Assembly: GCA_016795485.1 (NCBI GenBank)
Contig: JAEUHM010000043.1
Span: forward strand, 109,878 to 173,877
Source of the DNA: Verrucomicrobiaceae bacterium
GTDB lineage: Bacteria; Verrucomicrobiota; Verrucomicrobiia; Verrucomicrobiales; Verrucomicrobiaceae
Length of the DNA stretch: 64,000 nucleotides
Direction of reading: 5' to 3'
Shown here: one piece after another, positions 46,101-52,500 of the stretch
Position numbering within the stretch: the first letter of the stretch is position 1
Layout of the letters: each line of letters starts with the position of its first letter
Program-made: the position numbers and the translations under genes
Notes under the pieces: model-generated
Told to the model about the DNA's origin: nothing
Seen by the model: the letters and a program-made list of their open reading frames with translations, nothing else
Database searches by the model: none

Positions 46101-46404
46101 CGGCGGCACGGCCCTTGAAGGCACGGAGACTTCCAATTTTACGCTGAAGTTGAATCATTCCGTGGTGTTCCAGCCTAACGAAACACGCCTTAGAGCGCTG
46201 ACGATTGATCCGGCTAAAGGCACATTTACTGGCAAGGCCGAGTTTGGCCTGGGTGCTAACAAGCGTGCTGTCGACTTCTTTGGGCTGTTCATCCCTGGTG
46301 AAGCCAAAGGCTATGGCTACTTCTTGATCCCACAGTCCTCGACTCCAGCCACCTCTCCGCTTATTTCCTCCCAAGTCGTGATCGAAACCGACCCAACGCC
46401 ATAA
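40195..46404 (+). CDS. Giant exported protein with FN3, cyclophilin, Ig, FGE-like and shared C-terminal domains
   Basis: A secreted protein of 2069 residues. The signal peptide ends near AAPEAHA. Four FN3-like domains (~35-500; VRWEDKSFDETGFALYYRS, VTWDDNSTNEGDF) and a putative-Ig domain (~493-590) are followed by a cyclophilin-type peptidyl-prolyl isomerase (~620-835; VFHRVSPDFVIQGGG). Then come two Ig domains (~891-1060), a thrombospondin type 3-like calcium stretch (DTDGDGLKDGQED, ~1058-1105) and an FGE/SUMF1-like domain (~1108-1385; NHPARGVTWYGAYLAAH, FNLAGNVAEWVFD, RGGSY). Two more Ig-like domains and one putative-Ig domain follow. The shared C-terminal module is at ~1674-2069. The FGE-like domain lacks the Cys pair of true sulfatase maturases. 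It is probably a surface or secreted scaffold with an isomerase. Confidence 0.82.
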   Translation: MNLRYFSHCSYLIAIAFKAVLFLNAAPEAHAALPPKAPTGVTAATTITNTQFPWFLVRWEDKSFDETGFALYYRSIDSSGQPRPASWSSAPLWMTVDPGSTFAVDFIGDSIPQGTRFQFAVRAYKITSDGAVIFSPLAESSLTGVVVSSFDDTAPVGANAPTDLTISNVTDTDGSFNVAWTDNWTQEERNILEFKLSAEADTAYKTASVIQGPWVLGSPFFGFTPIAAAELGLKPGSIYNLRMRAGRRSGTTNYFNLSSFTQFTGYSNVVTLTVPALKAPTNAAATPTAEATVRVTWDDNSTNEGDFYKPNTTDRNKGGYVVSWRIPGDANYGTFQEIEPDDSSSYDAWPPNFESVSMFAVPGVTNEWQIKARHRHGAETNIVDSAAITATATPPFYNPTRLEAVVNSSASVSLRWQDNSAVEAGYSIEARQGTAAFSEVGTVGTTANTTQEVQTTVALPAGEASDIRVRAIYIIDSNLFYSGYSDVVSVTTPEGITSKDRHPATRGVAIATYNLEVGDVANVVSAAVTGLPPGLTYTAGSATTGTVVGTVTGTPTVSGLFVAKMSVVFTGGRRENQNLTFRILEPLAAPLRLAESTDLTIPRSEITIPLAQFFSDPDTTSAVQVDVGPFGNIKIALFDELTPLTVANFMAYVNAGDYNGSVFHRVSPDFVIQGGGYKPLTTEGPTYFEEVTRRESPLNEPGIPNLAGTIALARGAGVNSGTHDFFVSLADNRSILDESNGGFTVFGRLAGHGNASTVTNSTLTTLATKPGRDDYVINLKPSGSTSFTSTAPIAGGNLGVGTKWPINDTIAPTTMENSKVIQMQVTKIDTLSFDVTNSNPSGVTHSVSSGVLSLTGVTDAETATITVTATDVDGGTTTHTFNVTVTDGVTPPSISAQLANVTVNAGESATFSASVTGSNLRFFWKKDGTIIPGESANTLTILDAERADEGEYQLFILGDNGAVASTVARLTVNSPPEVTIQPAPISIPYGGTATFSVEAVGSPTLTYQWRLNGAPITGATSATLTLSPVNLNTVGDYSCVVTNSYGSDESAVAYLTVLDRDTDGDGLKDGQEDIKGTDRWVTDTDGDGYSDGSEVAYGSDPKNKARTPAATHVIAQAEREQLLRGMKMSPVPNTTDFTDKLSISGPVAVGTWLATYELSNAEWAAVLQHGKEKMGIVSVVTVGSDVVAKAYDKILCHLPTHDAPDDAGHLGEDEVGISADLTTFVVPRDVANHPARGVTWYGAYLAAHVMNNFYQYNSVMNPSAFTFNFAQHGFIIPKNHEWEYAARNGGALTAFPTGGSISATKANYLPTAFGKPKPVASYAPSAIGFFNLAGNVAEWVFDEASATEARTRGGSYATAEAATSNNTEPPALNRETIDPTVGVRLSLFDPNAVGFSQDLAAHKLVVTGKTLELSISPSGFKPISVTWFKNNKVIKGQAGRTLSIPNAKMSDAGKYRARITSGLGSADSIVCNVMMIDGTGGLRYVPSEGSVTLATRTSPAVGGTFSYRWRYNGTKFSPDNTPASDELPYEDVYAPPYVSDPAKSSLKVTDSVRATSGYYDCQVTFTPTTGAAISETGGVTLLVFVEKPVPLAPSVTSAGVVGGFLYRVVQYNSNYDSPTRYTISGLPKGLVYNPVTGEIFGFPEVGGSFQIRVVATNAKGSSAPLFFNLVINPFPPHAVGAYAGSIAPETAVNGNLGGHFRVDVAKNGAYTGSVVLGNTTHRISGVAIPSAVTSQSAVDIRYVIERDDPLNDVDFRLTLTPTVVSNVVTKTLVTGTAGVIIPPATSSLSAVAVSGWRNLWPGYLNGSLVGAPLLGRLTKPYHSHLSIPATAELDPASPQGEGFIVTQLKTDGSTSSVCRAGDGSVFTSASLMGPEGQVLYYGAPYGEFGSLSGTLSIAVNGNVTGTGRWLKKHLGATSTERNYKEGFGPLTLTAAGAMYSRPTAGSVVVGLTTAANRMQVTFAPLGLNTGGTALEGTETSNFTLKLNHSVVFQPNETRLRALTIDPAKGTFTGKAEFGLGANKRAVDFFGLFIPGEAKGYGYFLIPQSSTPATSPLISSQVVIETDPTP

Positions 46405-46422
46405 TCGGCAAGGTTGAGTGAG

Positions 46423-47070
46423 CTACTTGGCTTTGCCGAGAACTTCGACTGCGGCCAGCGTTGCCGCGTTGCGGCTCTCGACCCCCATTTTCTGGAAGCA
46501 AACGCCGAGATGCTGTTTGGCTGTCTTCTCGCTCATCCCGAGAATAGAAGCCACGTCAGCGTTGCTCTTTCCTTGAGCCACCCAACTGAGAACTTCTGCC
46601 TCCCTGGCTGTCAAACCGAAGGCCTCTTGGAGAGCGCCGAGGTTTTCAAAATCTGGAGCAAACGTCCCGGCTTCATCAAGGGCTCTTTGCATCGCCCCAG
46701 CTTTGGCCAGCCGACTTTGAACGGCTGCCAGAAGGTCCTCGCGGACAACTGGTTTGGTCAAGTAGTCGTCCGCCCCGTAGTTCATACCTGTTCTCAAGTC
46801 GTTGCGGTCACTCTTGGCTGTTAGGAAAATGAATGGTGTGGTGACGAAGGCTGGATCTTGTCGCAAGGCCTGGATCACCCCATAGCCGTCTAACTCTGGC
46901 ATCATGACGTCACATAAGATCAAGTCAGGCTTCTCTTTCTGAGCGGCTGCAAGGCCTTCCTTGCCATTGGCGGCCGTGAATGTCTCAAAGCCCTCCATCT
47001 GCAAAAGCAAAGCAATGTTTCTCCGCATGGGTGCCTGATCTTCGATAATGAGGATGCGTTTTTTTGCCAT
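46423..47070 (-). CDS. LuxR/NarL-type response regulator
   Basis: A transcription regulator of 215 residues. The receiver domain (1-125) has acidic IEDQAP, phospho-acceptor Asp54 in LILCDVMMPELDG and Lys in YLTKPV. A linker (125-150) leads to a LuxR-type helix-turn-helix (~150-210): LTAREAEVLSWVAQGKSNAD, then VASILGMSEKTAKQHL. No kinase gene adjoins it, so the partner is elsewhere. It is divergent from the globin gene with a palindrome between them, and its 3' end lies 18 nt from the end of the giant protein gene. Confidence 0.93.
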   Translation of the reverse strand: MAKKRILIIEDQAPMRRNIALLLQMEGFETFTAANGKEGLAAAQKEKPDLILCDVMMPELDGYGVIQALRQDPAFVTTPFIFLTAKSDRNDLRTGMNYGADDYLTKPVVREDLLAAVQSRLAKAGAMQRALDEAGTFAPDFENLGALQEAFGLTAREAEVLSWVAQGKSNADVASILGMSEKTAKQHLGVCFQKMGVESRNAATLAAVEVLGKAK

Positions 47071-47104
47071 GGATCTGAGTTTGGCGGTTCAAAAGAATGT
47101 GCGC

Positions 47105-47124
47105 TATCCGACGAAAGGCGGATA
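47105..47124. promoter_or_regulatory. Palindrome between response regulator and globin genes
   Basis: TATCCG (47105-47110) and CGGATA (47119-47124) are separated by 8 nt in the 89-bp divergent intergenic region. The symmetry and position suit a dimeric regulator, possibly the LuxR-type protein itself; no other evidence is available. Confidence 0.4.
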
Positions 47125-47159
47125 CGCAAATCCATAAATCTGTGGTCATTTACCGTCCA

Positions 47160-47612
47160 ATGACCCCGGAGCAAGTCCTCCTCACCCGAAAATCTTTTGC
47201 CGAACTGACGCGTCATGAGCACGTGGCAGCCTTGGTGTTCTATCGCCGTCTATTTGAGATGGACCCAAGTTTACGCCCGCTCTTTACCACAGACATTGAG
47301 GAGCAAGCTCAGAAGCTGCTAGACATGCTTGGCATCCTCATTGCAATGCTTGAGCGTCCGTTGGGGCTGGAAATGGAACTGCGTGCCATGGGAGCGCGGC
47401 ACCTCGACTACGGGGTGAAGGATGAGCACTACGCAACCGTCGGCGGTGCGCTTTTGCATATGCTAGCGGAAGTCCTGGGCAGCAAGTTCACCGCTGAGAC
47501 AAAGGCGGCTTGGCTTGCCCTCTATCAGGCCGTGCAAACCACCATGAAGGCCGGCGCTCACGAAGCTGGCCGGAGTTCCGATGTGTCCGCAGCCCCTGAG
47601 TCGCGCCACTGA
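47160..47612 (+). CDS. Single-domain bacterial globin (flavohaemoglobin/Vgb-like)
   Basis: A haem protein of 150 residues that probably binds oxygen or nitric oxide. ATG at 47160 (MTPEQVLLTRKSFAEL) is chosen; 21 extra in-frame residues upstream would cover the intergenic palindrome. Tyr28 in VFYRRLFEMDPSLRPLF is in the B10 position, a distal Gln is available in EEQAQKLL, and proximal His81 lies in GARHLDYGVKDEHYATVG, the typical flavohaemoglobin F-helix. No reductase domain follows. The tail after ~135 is unlike other globins. Confidence 0.88.
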   Translation: MTPEQVLLTRKSFAELTRHEHVAALVFYRRLFEMDPSLRPLFTTDIEEQAQKLLDMLGILIAMLERPLGLEMELRAMGARHLDYGVKDEHYATVGGALLHMLAEVLGSKFTAETKAAWLALYQAVQTTMKAGAHEAGRSSDVSAAPESRH

Positions 47613-47730
47613 TACCAGTGTAATCTTCATGCTTGGTGAAGAAGGAATCTTCCTTCAACCTCGTGCCTAGCTAACTCCGCGCTGGACGCAGGACGGGTTT
47701 TGCTCATAGAATGCAGCCCCTTTTTCCTTC

Positions 47731-47895
47731 ATGCGATTTCTCAAGCGAGTGTTCTGGATTCTGGCTTTTGCCGTTGTCACGTTCTTCTGGGCCGTGGCTT
47801 TCCAGCATGGCTTCTCTCTGCAAGCCATCTCCAGTGGCGCGCGCGAGGAGGTCAAATCCTTGCTCCAGATGATCTCTGGAGGCACCAAAAGCTGA
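47731..47895 (+). CDS. Small membrane protein of 54 residues
   Basis: A short frame with ATG at 47731 and TGA at 47893-47895, translating as MRFLKRVFWILAFAVVTFFW and onwards. A basic N-terminus is followed by one hydrophobic helix (about 7-25), then a soluble amphipathic stretch (GAREEVKSLLQMISGG). This has the shape of a single-pass inner-membrane peptide. It ends 38 nt before the TPR gene on the same strand, so it is probably co-transcribed with it. No family is recognised. A longer frame (47700 onwards) in another phase covers the region but reads as non-coding. Confidence 0.6.
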   Translation: MRFLKRVFWILAFAVVTFFWAVAFQHGFSLQAISSGAREEVKSLLQMISGGTKS

Positions 47896-47933
47896 ATCCC
47901 GCTACGTCCCAACACCCCCCGTCGTCAAATATC

Positions 47934-49313
47934 ATGTCCGCTACCTCGGAAAACGAACTCGATCCCAAGCAACTCAATCTCTGGAAGAAAGCGCTCCTGG
48001 CTAATGAGCAGGGGAACTGGGACTACGTCGTCAGTCTCGCGCTGCCTGTAGTGAAAGACCATCCGCTGTTCATGCAAGCTCGTGTGCTTTTGAGGCGTGC
48101 TGAAGGAGAGCGGCTCAAATCTCAAAAGAAGAGCCTGTTTGGCGGAGGTTTGGGCATCACAATGAAGAGTGGGGCGAAAAAGGACCCATGGGAGGCTATC
48201 GCCGATCTTGAGGAGAACGTTTTCCAAAAGGACCCATTCAACATCAAGGCCAATCAGGAGTTTTACGACATTGCGATGCGTGCTGGTTACCCAGACCTAG
48301 CCGCTTTCGCTTTGGAGACCATCCGTCTTGGCCATCCTCAAAACACCAAGCTCACCCACGTGCTCGCCGAGCACTACATGTCCCAAGACCAGCCAGAAAA
48401 GGCGAGTGATGTCTACTCTGCCATTCTGAAGGTCGACCCTCGTGACATGGTTGCCATTAAGGGCGAAAAAGATGCTGCGGCTAGGACGTCCATCAAACAG
48501 GGTGGCTGGAACTCTGGAGATTTCCGTTCTTCAGTCAAAGACAGTGCTGAGCAGCAGCGCATGGAGCGGCGGAACCGACAGGGCATGACCGCTGAGCAAA
48601 TGCAGGACTATCTACAGGACTTGTCTGCAGAGTACGAGAAGGATCCCACCAATATCAATACGGTCCGTGATCTGGCGGATCTGCTGGAGAAGATGGAAAA
48701 CCTTAATGACGCGCTTGGCTTTTACCAATACGCCGTTGAGTTGAATCCAACGGACGTGGCGTTGGTCCGCAAGACCGAGTTGCTTCAAGACAAGATCAAC
48801 GACCAAGCCATTGCTCGGTTGGAGTCAGAGATTGAATCAGATCCTAGCGCACCTGACATTGAAGAGCGGCGCGCTGAACTCGCTGAGATCAAGCGCCAGC
48901 GCGGAGCCAAGGCCATCGAGGAGGCTAAAGGCCGCGTAGATCGCAACCCCACGGACAAAGCCTTCCGTTTTGACTTGGGGCAGGCTTATTTCCTGGCCGG
49001 AATGTTCGGGGAAGCCATCCCAGAACTACAGCAGGCTCGTCAGAACCCAAGTTTGCGCATCAAGGCTCTGTTGATGCTTGGCCGCTGTTTTGAAGCCAAG
49101 AATATGAATGACTTGGCCATTAATGCTCTCAGTGAGTGCGTGAAAGAGATTCCAGCTATGGACAATCTCAAGAAGGAAGCGCTCTATGAACTCGCCATGG
49201 TTTACGAAAAGGTTGGCAAGAAGAGCGAGTACCTGGACTGCCTCAAAGAAATCTACAACAACGACTACGGCTACCGAGACGTGGCTCAACGTGTGGAGAG
49301 CAGTTATCAGTAA
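47934..49313 (+). CDS. TPR-repeat protein
   Basis: A cytoplasmic-looking scaffold of 459 residues without signal peptide. ATG at 47934 (MSATSENELDPKQLNLWKKA) is chosen; the frame is open to 47700, but the upstream part is Pro/Cys/Trp-rich and overlaps the 54-residue peptide. TPR-like helical pairs recur: HPQNTKLTHVLAEHYMSQDQ with KASDVYSAILKVDPRD, LADLLEKMENLNDALGFYQY, FRFDLGQAYFLAGMFGEAIP and ALLMLGRCFEAKNMNDLAIN. The role is unknown. A strong terminator follows the stop. Confidence 0.85.
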   Translation: MSATSENELDPKQLNLWKKALLANEQGNWDYVVSLALPVVKDHPLFMQARVLLRRAEGERLKSQKKSLFGGGLGITMKSGAKKDPWEAIADLEENVFQKDPFNIKANQEFYDIAMRAGYPDLAAFALETIRLGHPQNTKLTHVLAEHYMSQDQPEKASDVYSAILKVDPRDMVAIKGEKDAAARTSIKQGGWNSGDFRSSVKDSAEQQRMERRNRQGMTAEQMQDYLQDLSAEYEKDPTNINTVRDLADLLEKMENLNDALGFYQYAVELNPTDVALVRKTELLQDKINDQAIARLESEIESDPSAPDIEERRAELAEIKRQRGAKAIEEAKGRVDRNPTDKAFRFDLGQAYFLAGMFGEAIPELQQARQNPSLRIKALLMLGRCFEAKNMNDLAINALSECVKEIPAMDNLKKEALYELAMVYEKVGKKSEYLDCLKEIYNNDYGYRDVAQRVESSYQ

Positions 49314-49322
49314 CTGATTCCC

Positions 49323-49360
49323 AAGCCCGCCGCGCCATTGCGGCGGGCTTGAAGTTTTTT
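49323..49360 (+). terminator. Rho-independent terminator after the TPR gene
   Basis: A perfect 11-bp GC-rich stem (49323-49333 with 49340-49350, loop GCCATT) is followed 4 nt later by six T (49355-49360). It lies 10 nt after the stop codon. Confidence 0.85.
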
Positions 49361-49485
49361 CGCGGGCTCATCGTGAACCTCCTCGTCCTTGAACGCGGGG
49401 TTGGTGAGTGGTGTCTGACATCCAGGCCGCAGTTTTGGTTTGTTACCGAAATGTCCGGTCTCGATTGATTCACCGTGCGTTTTTA

Positions 49486-49515
49486 CTGACAAGAAGCACC
49501 TTGCCCGAGTATAAA
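49486..49515 (+). promoter_or_regulatory. Possible promoter for the 1742-residue protein
   Basis: CTGACA (49486-49491) and TATAAA (49510-49515) are 18 nt apart and end 41 nt before the ATG. This is a plausible sigma70-type pair by eye only. Confidence 0.45.
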
Positions 49516-49556
49516 ATCATTAGTTCCCGGCCTCTGGCCACCGCCCTTTTTGTCTT

Positions 49557-52500
49557 ATGAGCCATCATTCAATGTCATTCTGCAGAAGCTCATCGATTCT
49601 GTTCACACTCGTCGTCGCTGTCATGGCAACTCAGCTGCATGCTCAGTTGCCGTATATAGCGAAGTTTGATCAGAGCCCGATGCGCCCAACCAGCGGTTTG
49701 TTGGCGGGACCGAACCTGGACAACTCGAATGAACGTCTTTATGGCCTTTCTGAGTTTGGGGGAAGTGGTGGCTCTGGCGTCATGTTTTCCTGGGAGCCAG
49801 CAACGGATTCGTTTGTTACCCAAGTTGACTTTGGCAAAGACTTTTATGTTAGCGGCGTGATTTCCAATATCTCGGGCAAAGTGGGCCGGGGGCAGCAGCG
49901 GATCGCGCGTCCTAGCGCGGGCAACGTCCTGTTCGGAGTAGCCAGGGAAGGCGGAAACGCCGGATATGGCCTCGTTTGGCGTTGGGACCCCGCTCAAGCG
50001 ACAGCGAAACTGACGAAGGTAGCGGATTTTGATATGACGAGCACGGGAGGGTATCCTGAGTTCGGCGTCATCACGGATGGCACCAATCTTTACGGGACAT
50101 GCTCTGAAGGCGGTGGTACCGGTGTGTCCGTTGGGACGATCTGGAAACTGCCAGTTGCGGGCGGCGCTTTGTCGATCATTTACACCTTCAACGAGACAAA
50201 CACCATCGGGAAACCGCTTGGCGGCGTGACGTTAGCTTCGGGCGAGCTGTTTGGTCTCTCTGAGAAGTCGGACGGCACGCGGGTCCTTTGGAAAGTGAAC
50301 CCTAACACTGTAACTCTTCCGGTAACTCCGACCATCGTTTACACATTCTCAGCAACGACGGATGGCAAGCCAACCGGAACGCTTGCCACCGGAACTGGAA
50401 ACAACGTTTTCGGTGCCCTTCTGGATGTTGATGGTGGAACGGGAGATGGCGTTTTCATGTATAACCTCATTTCAGCGCCAACGGAGATCATCGTGCCTGC
50501 AGGTGGGTTCTTCCAGGCGGTGGGTGACGTGTTTCTTTCCACCGCAGGAGCAGAAGTCTTTGCCAGCGCCCGCACCAGCACCTCACGGGGTTCTGTGTTC
50601 ACCTGGGATCGCCAGAACACTAGTTCAATGGTGAGCGTGGGAACTTTTGGTGGAACGGCCACAGATCCATTGTTGCCGACTGGCACCATGGTCAAGGGTA
50701 GTGGTGGCATCATTTACGGCACGAGCCAGCTAGGCGGTGATAACGAGCAGGGGTGTATCTGGAAGCTCAGCGGATCGACATCCACCACAGCTGGCACGAT
50801 GAGCAAGGAGCATAGCTTTACTGGGCCACCTGTGGGGGCCAATCCTCAGGGCATTGCAGCGGAAGCGAATGGCAATATTTACGGCACCGAGTCTTTTGGA
50901 TCGTCTATTTGGCGTTGGAATCCAATCACAGGAGCCTCCACCATCATCAAGCTTGCTTCTGCTAGTTACGTTGGAGACGGCTTTCCCCCAGTTGGACAGC
51001 TCGCGATCGATTCTTCCGGGGCAGTGTATGGCGTTACTGAAGATGGTGGCAGCTTGGGCAATGGCTCGCTTTGGAAGTGGACTCAGCATGGAGGATTGAC
51101 CCGGATTGACATCAAAGTGGGGACAACTCCTATCCCTGGTAAGCCGTCCGGGGGGTTGGTGATTGATGCACTAAACAACCTGTATGGCATATCGAATCAG
51201 ATTTCGGGACCGAGCAATGATCCTCCCGTGACCACGCTATGGAGAAGGTCGTCCAATGGCGTGTTCTCAATCCTTAAAACCTTCAGTGCCGCTACCAATG
51301 GAGCATTTTGTATCGGAACCTTGGCGGTGGGGCCATCAATGAATCAGTTGGAACGGCAGATGACCGTTAGAGGGGCTGGATTGGCCATTTATGGCATCTG
51401 CGTTATGGGAGGAGCGCTGAATGGTGGTTCGCTCTGGGCTTATGAGCTAGATGGTGAAGGATTTGAGGTCCGCTCGTGGTTCAGAGACTCCGTTGGTAAC
51501 TCCGGGCAGATCGGCAGAGCAAGAGGTGGGTTGGTCGCTCTTCCAGATGGCACTGTCTTTGGGACGTCCGGCGGATTCAACGCGGAGGCTGGCAAACTCT
51601 GGAAGTGGATTCCGGCTCAACTTCCCGAAGATGACGAAGATCCACCGCCACCGATGCCGCCGTATGACGCGATCGTGCATGCGAACTTCAACGCCACAAA
51701 CTTCGGGAGGTGGTTTGAGTTCCCCACGGGGAGAACCAACCCCAACGGTGCCGTGGTTCTGGGTCAGTGCGCTATCGCACACTACGGAGGTTCCATTTAC
51801 GGGCTCACAGATTTTGGCACATCGCTTGGGTGCGGCGCCTTGTGGACAGCGTCACCCACTTCGCCAGCCAACCTCGCAGTTAGCAAGCAACTTAGACGGA
51901 GCGACAGCTACGATGGAGGTCGAGGCTTGGCCAACATGGTGGTCGGAGCAGACGGCCGACTCTTTGGTGCCACCCCAAATGCCTTGTGGGCTGCCGGCAC
52001 GGCAAGTCCCACCGTTCCGCCGACAGTGGTGACAGATGCTGCCACGGGAGTCTTTGCCACACGAGTCACGTTTGCTGGACGTGTGAATCCAAACGGACTC
52101 AACACGACGGTAACCATTGAATGGGGATTGAGCGAGTCAGCATTGACTAACGTTATTACGGTTCCCGGTACGTTGTCTGGCACAGCCGTTCAAAACGTCT
52201 CCGGTGAAGCCACATTTCTCTCTCCCAATACGGACTATTTCTATCGAGTAGTGGCTGTGAATAGTGCTGGGACTAGCCGTGGAAGTATAGCCAAGCAAAA
52301 AACCAACGTAGCTGGGCAAGTGCCGGTGGTCACCACTCTAGCGGCTTCGTCCATATCACATGACAGTGCTGTGTTGAATGGAACGGTTACACCCAATCAT
52401 CCAACGACCAATGTGTTCGACTGGGGCATTGCAACTGTACCGCCGGGGACTCGCACAGCAGCTACTCCTGGCACAGCGACTGGAAGTTCCCCTGTGAACG

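Noticed and set aside
47700..47933. Extended N-terminus for the TPR protein
   Set aside because: The extension is Cys/Trp/Pro-rich and unlike the rest, and it overlaps the 54-residue membrane peptide. The ATG at 47934 is better.
49243..49492. Short minus-strand frames over the terminator and promoter before the 1742-residue gene
   Set aside because: They overlap a clear terminator and a promoter-like region and end within the TPR gene; translations look random.
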